A stretch of 64,000 nucleotides of DNA, taken from contig NZ_SNWP01000014.1 in assembly GCF_004361915.1 (NCBI RefSeq), positions 96,269-160,268 of the forward strand, given 5' to 3'. Of this stretch, positions 63,415 to 64,000 are shown one piece after another; within the stretch, counting starts at the first letter, position 1, and each line of letters opens with the position of its first letter. The DNA is from Sediminibacterium goheungense (GTDB lineage Bacteria; Bacteroidota; Bacteroidia; Chitinophagales; Chitinophagaceae). A model generated the notes under the pieces. The model was not told the DNA's origin. It saw only the letters and a program-made list of their open reading frames with translations, and did no database searches. A program made the translations under genes and the position numbers.

Positions 63415-63903
63415 GTGAGTCATCGTACATACCTGATCCTTTTATTCATAAGTATCACTGCCGGATGCCAAAACAGTAATACAGAAACAACGAAAACCGC
63501 TACAGATACCACCACGATGGTAATACGTGCTGATACCATTCCCGCAGAACGAACCATCGTAAAAAAAGAGCCTGTAGCCGTTTATGCCGAAAAAGTACCT
63601 GACGAACTTAATAACTGGGTGTTTGCGATAAGTGTGTATGAAACAAAACGAAGATTTCATTACATCGTCAGAATGCAGTACAAAGAGCTCCGAATAACAG
63701 ATTCCATCATGGTACCCAATTTCGGTATTGAACCAACCGTACAGATTCAAAAAGACAGTAGCCCCTTTTCCTGCACGCTTGGGTTTATGGATAAAAAAGG
63801 CAATTTTAAACCCCTCTCCCGCGCCTCAGTAAAAGAAGAAAGGCTACGATTTAAAAAAGTAGCCAGTTATGCAGTGGGGGTTTACAGGACGGAGAGCAAA
63901 TAG
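63415..63903 (+). CDS. Small lipoprotein of unknown function
   Basis: A 162-residue protein with a GTG start and lipoprotein signal (MSHRTYLILLFISITAGC, lipobox ITAGC). A Thr-rich linker (NSNTETTKTATDTTTM) leads to a folded domain (WVFAISVYETKRRFHYIVRMQYKELRITDSIMVPNFGIEPTVQI) that looks beta-rich. No family recognised. The stop codon is directly followed by the TCAATGG array. Confidence 0.72.
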   Translation: MSHRTYLILLFISITAGCQNSNTETTKTATDTTTMVIRADTIPAERTIVKKEPVAVYAEKVPDELNNWVFAISVYETKRRFHYIVRMQYKELRITDSIMVPNFGIEPTVQIQKDSSPFSCTLGFMDKKGNFKPLSRASVKEERLRFKKVASYAVGVYRTESK

Positions 63904-64000
63904 TTAATGGTCAATGGTCAATGGTCAATGGTCAATGGTCAATGGTCAATGGTCAATGGTCAATGGTCAATGGTCAATGGTCAATGGTCAATGGTCAATG
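63904..64000. repeat. Long perfect heptamer array (TCAATGG)n running off the right edge
   Basis: One TTAATGG unit followed by 90 bases of uninterrupted TCAATGG repeats (almost 13 perfect copies) to the window end; total length unknown. Same unit family as 3955-4024 and 29441-29518. Confidence 0.97.

Noticed and set aside
63904..64000. Tandem repeats as a CRISPR array
   Set aside because: Units are 7 bp with no unique spacers, and there are no cas genes.
1..64000. tRNA or rRNA genes
   Set aside because: No cloverleaf with a GTTCRA T-loop and matching arms, and no rRNA-like conserved blocks were noticed while reading; a dedicated scan was not possible.

Overview
The window looks like a chromosomal segment of a Bacteroidota bacterium, most plausibly of the Chitinophagaceae. 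This rests on a single-chain SecDF fusion, a short (285-residue) primary sigma factor, families common in this phylum (DUF3276, DUF3822, DUF4249, DUF2807), and promoters matching the Bacteroidota form TTTG-N18/19-TAnnTTTG instead of -35/-10 boxes. It is mostly core or housekeeping DNA. I found no rRNA, tRNA, CRISPR array, prophage or intact insertion sequence.

Layout. 1-5015: M20 peptidase (cut by the left edge), Pmp3-type membrane protein, GNAT enzyme, acyl-CoA mutase large chain, small membrane protein, A-type Fe-S carrier. 5157-11963: SecDF, FKBP lipoprotein, small membrane protein, ABC exporter, DUF3276 protein. 12103-15318: GNAT enzyme, glucose-6-phosphate isomerase, threonine aldolase. 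15557-21251: complete RND efflux pump (TolC-like, AcrA-like, AcrB-like). 21434-25831: RpoD, DUF4249 lipoprotein, thioredoxin reductase, FolB, TPR protein, acyl-CoA-binding protein. 25878-27986: beta-barrel-like protein and MATE transporter. 28065-33839: close-packed run DUF3822, RsmD-like, BioD, 5-formyl-THF cyclo-ligase, LpxK, RNase R. 33921-43131: saccharopine-dehydrogenase-like protein, DUF2807 protein, GyrA, TPR protein, PQQ-type sugar dehydrogenase, RlpA-like lipoprotein, glycosyltransferase. 43390-44130: isolated AT-rich unknown gene. 44493-51261: seven-gene TetR-regulated TolC/HlyD/ABC-2 export operon resembling E. coli cecR-ybhGFSR. 51413-57734: small conserved protein, TonB-like lipoprotein, Tat-exported glycosylasparaginase, CutC, HEAT-like protein, SerA, serine hydrolase. 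57841-60249: K+-dependent-type membrane pyrophosphatase. 60315-63242: three-gene operon of unknown function. 63415-64000: lipoprotein and a long tandem repeat.

The most unusual content is between the genes. At 14 places there are short tandem repeats with a 7- or 8-bp unit, usually as two facing arms that can fold into a hairpin. They fall into several sequence families; for example, TCAATGG-type units recur near 4.0, 29.5 and 64 kb. They often begin at or contain the stop codon of the adjoining gene and occupy six of the eight convergent gene junctions, the other two having classical terminators. I know of no established name for them in this phylum. The second clear signal is a 16-bp half-palindrome, TTAACTAAATGGTTAA, present exactly twice in the TetR/ABC operon: once at the predicted transcription start before tetR and once inside the first codons of the tolC-like gene.

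All functional calls come from reading sequence and recalling families; no database search was run.
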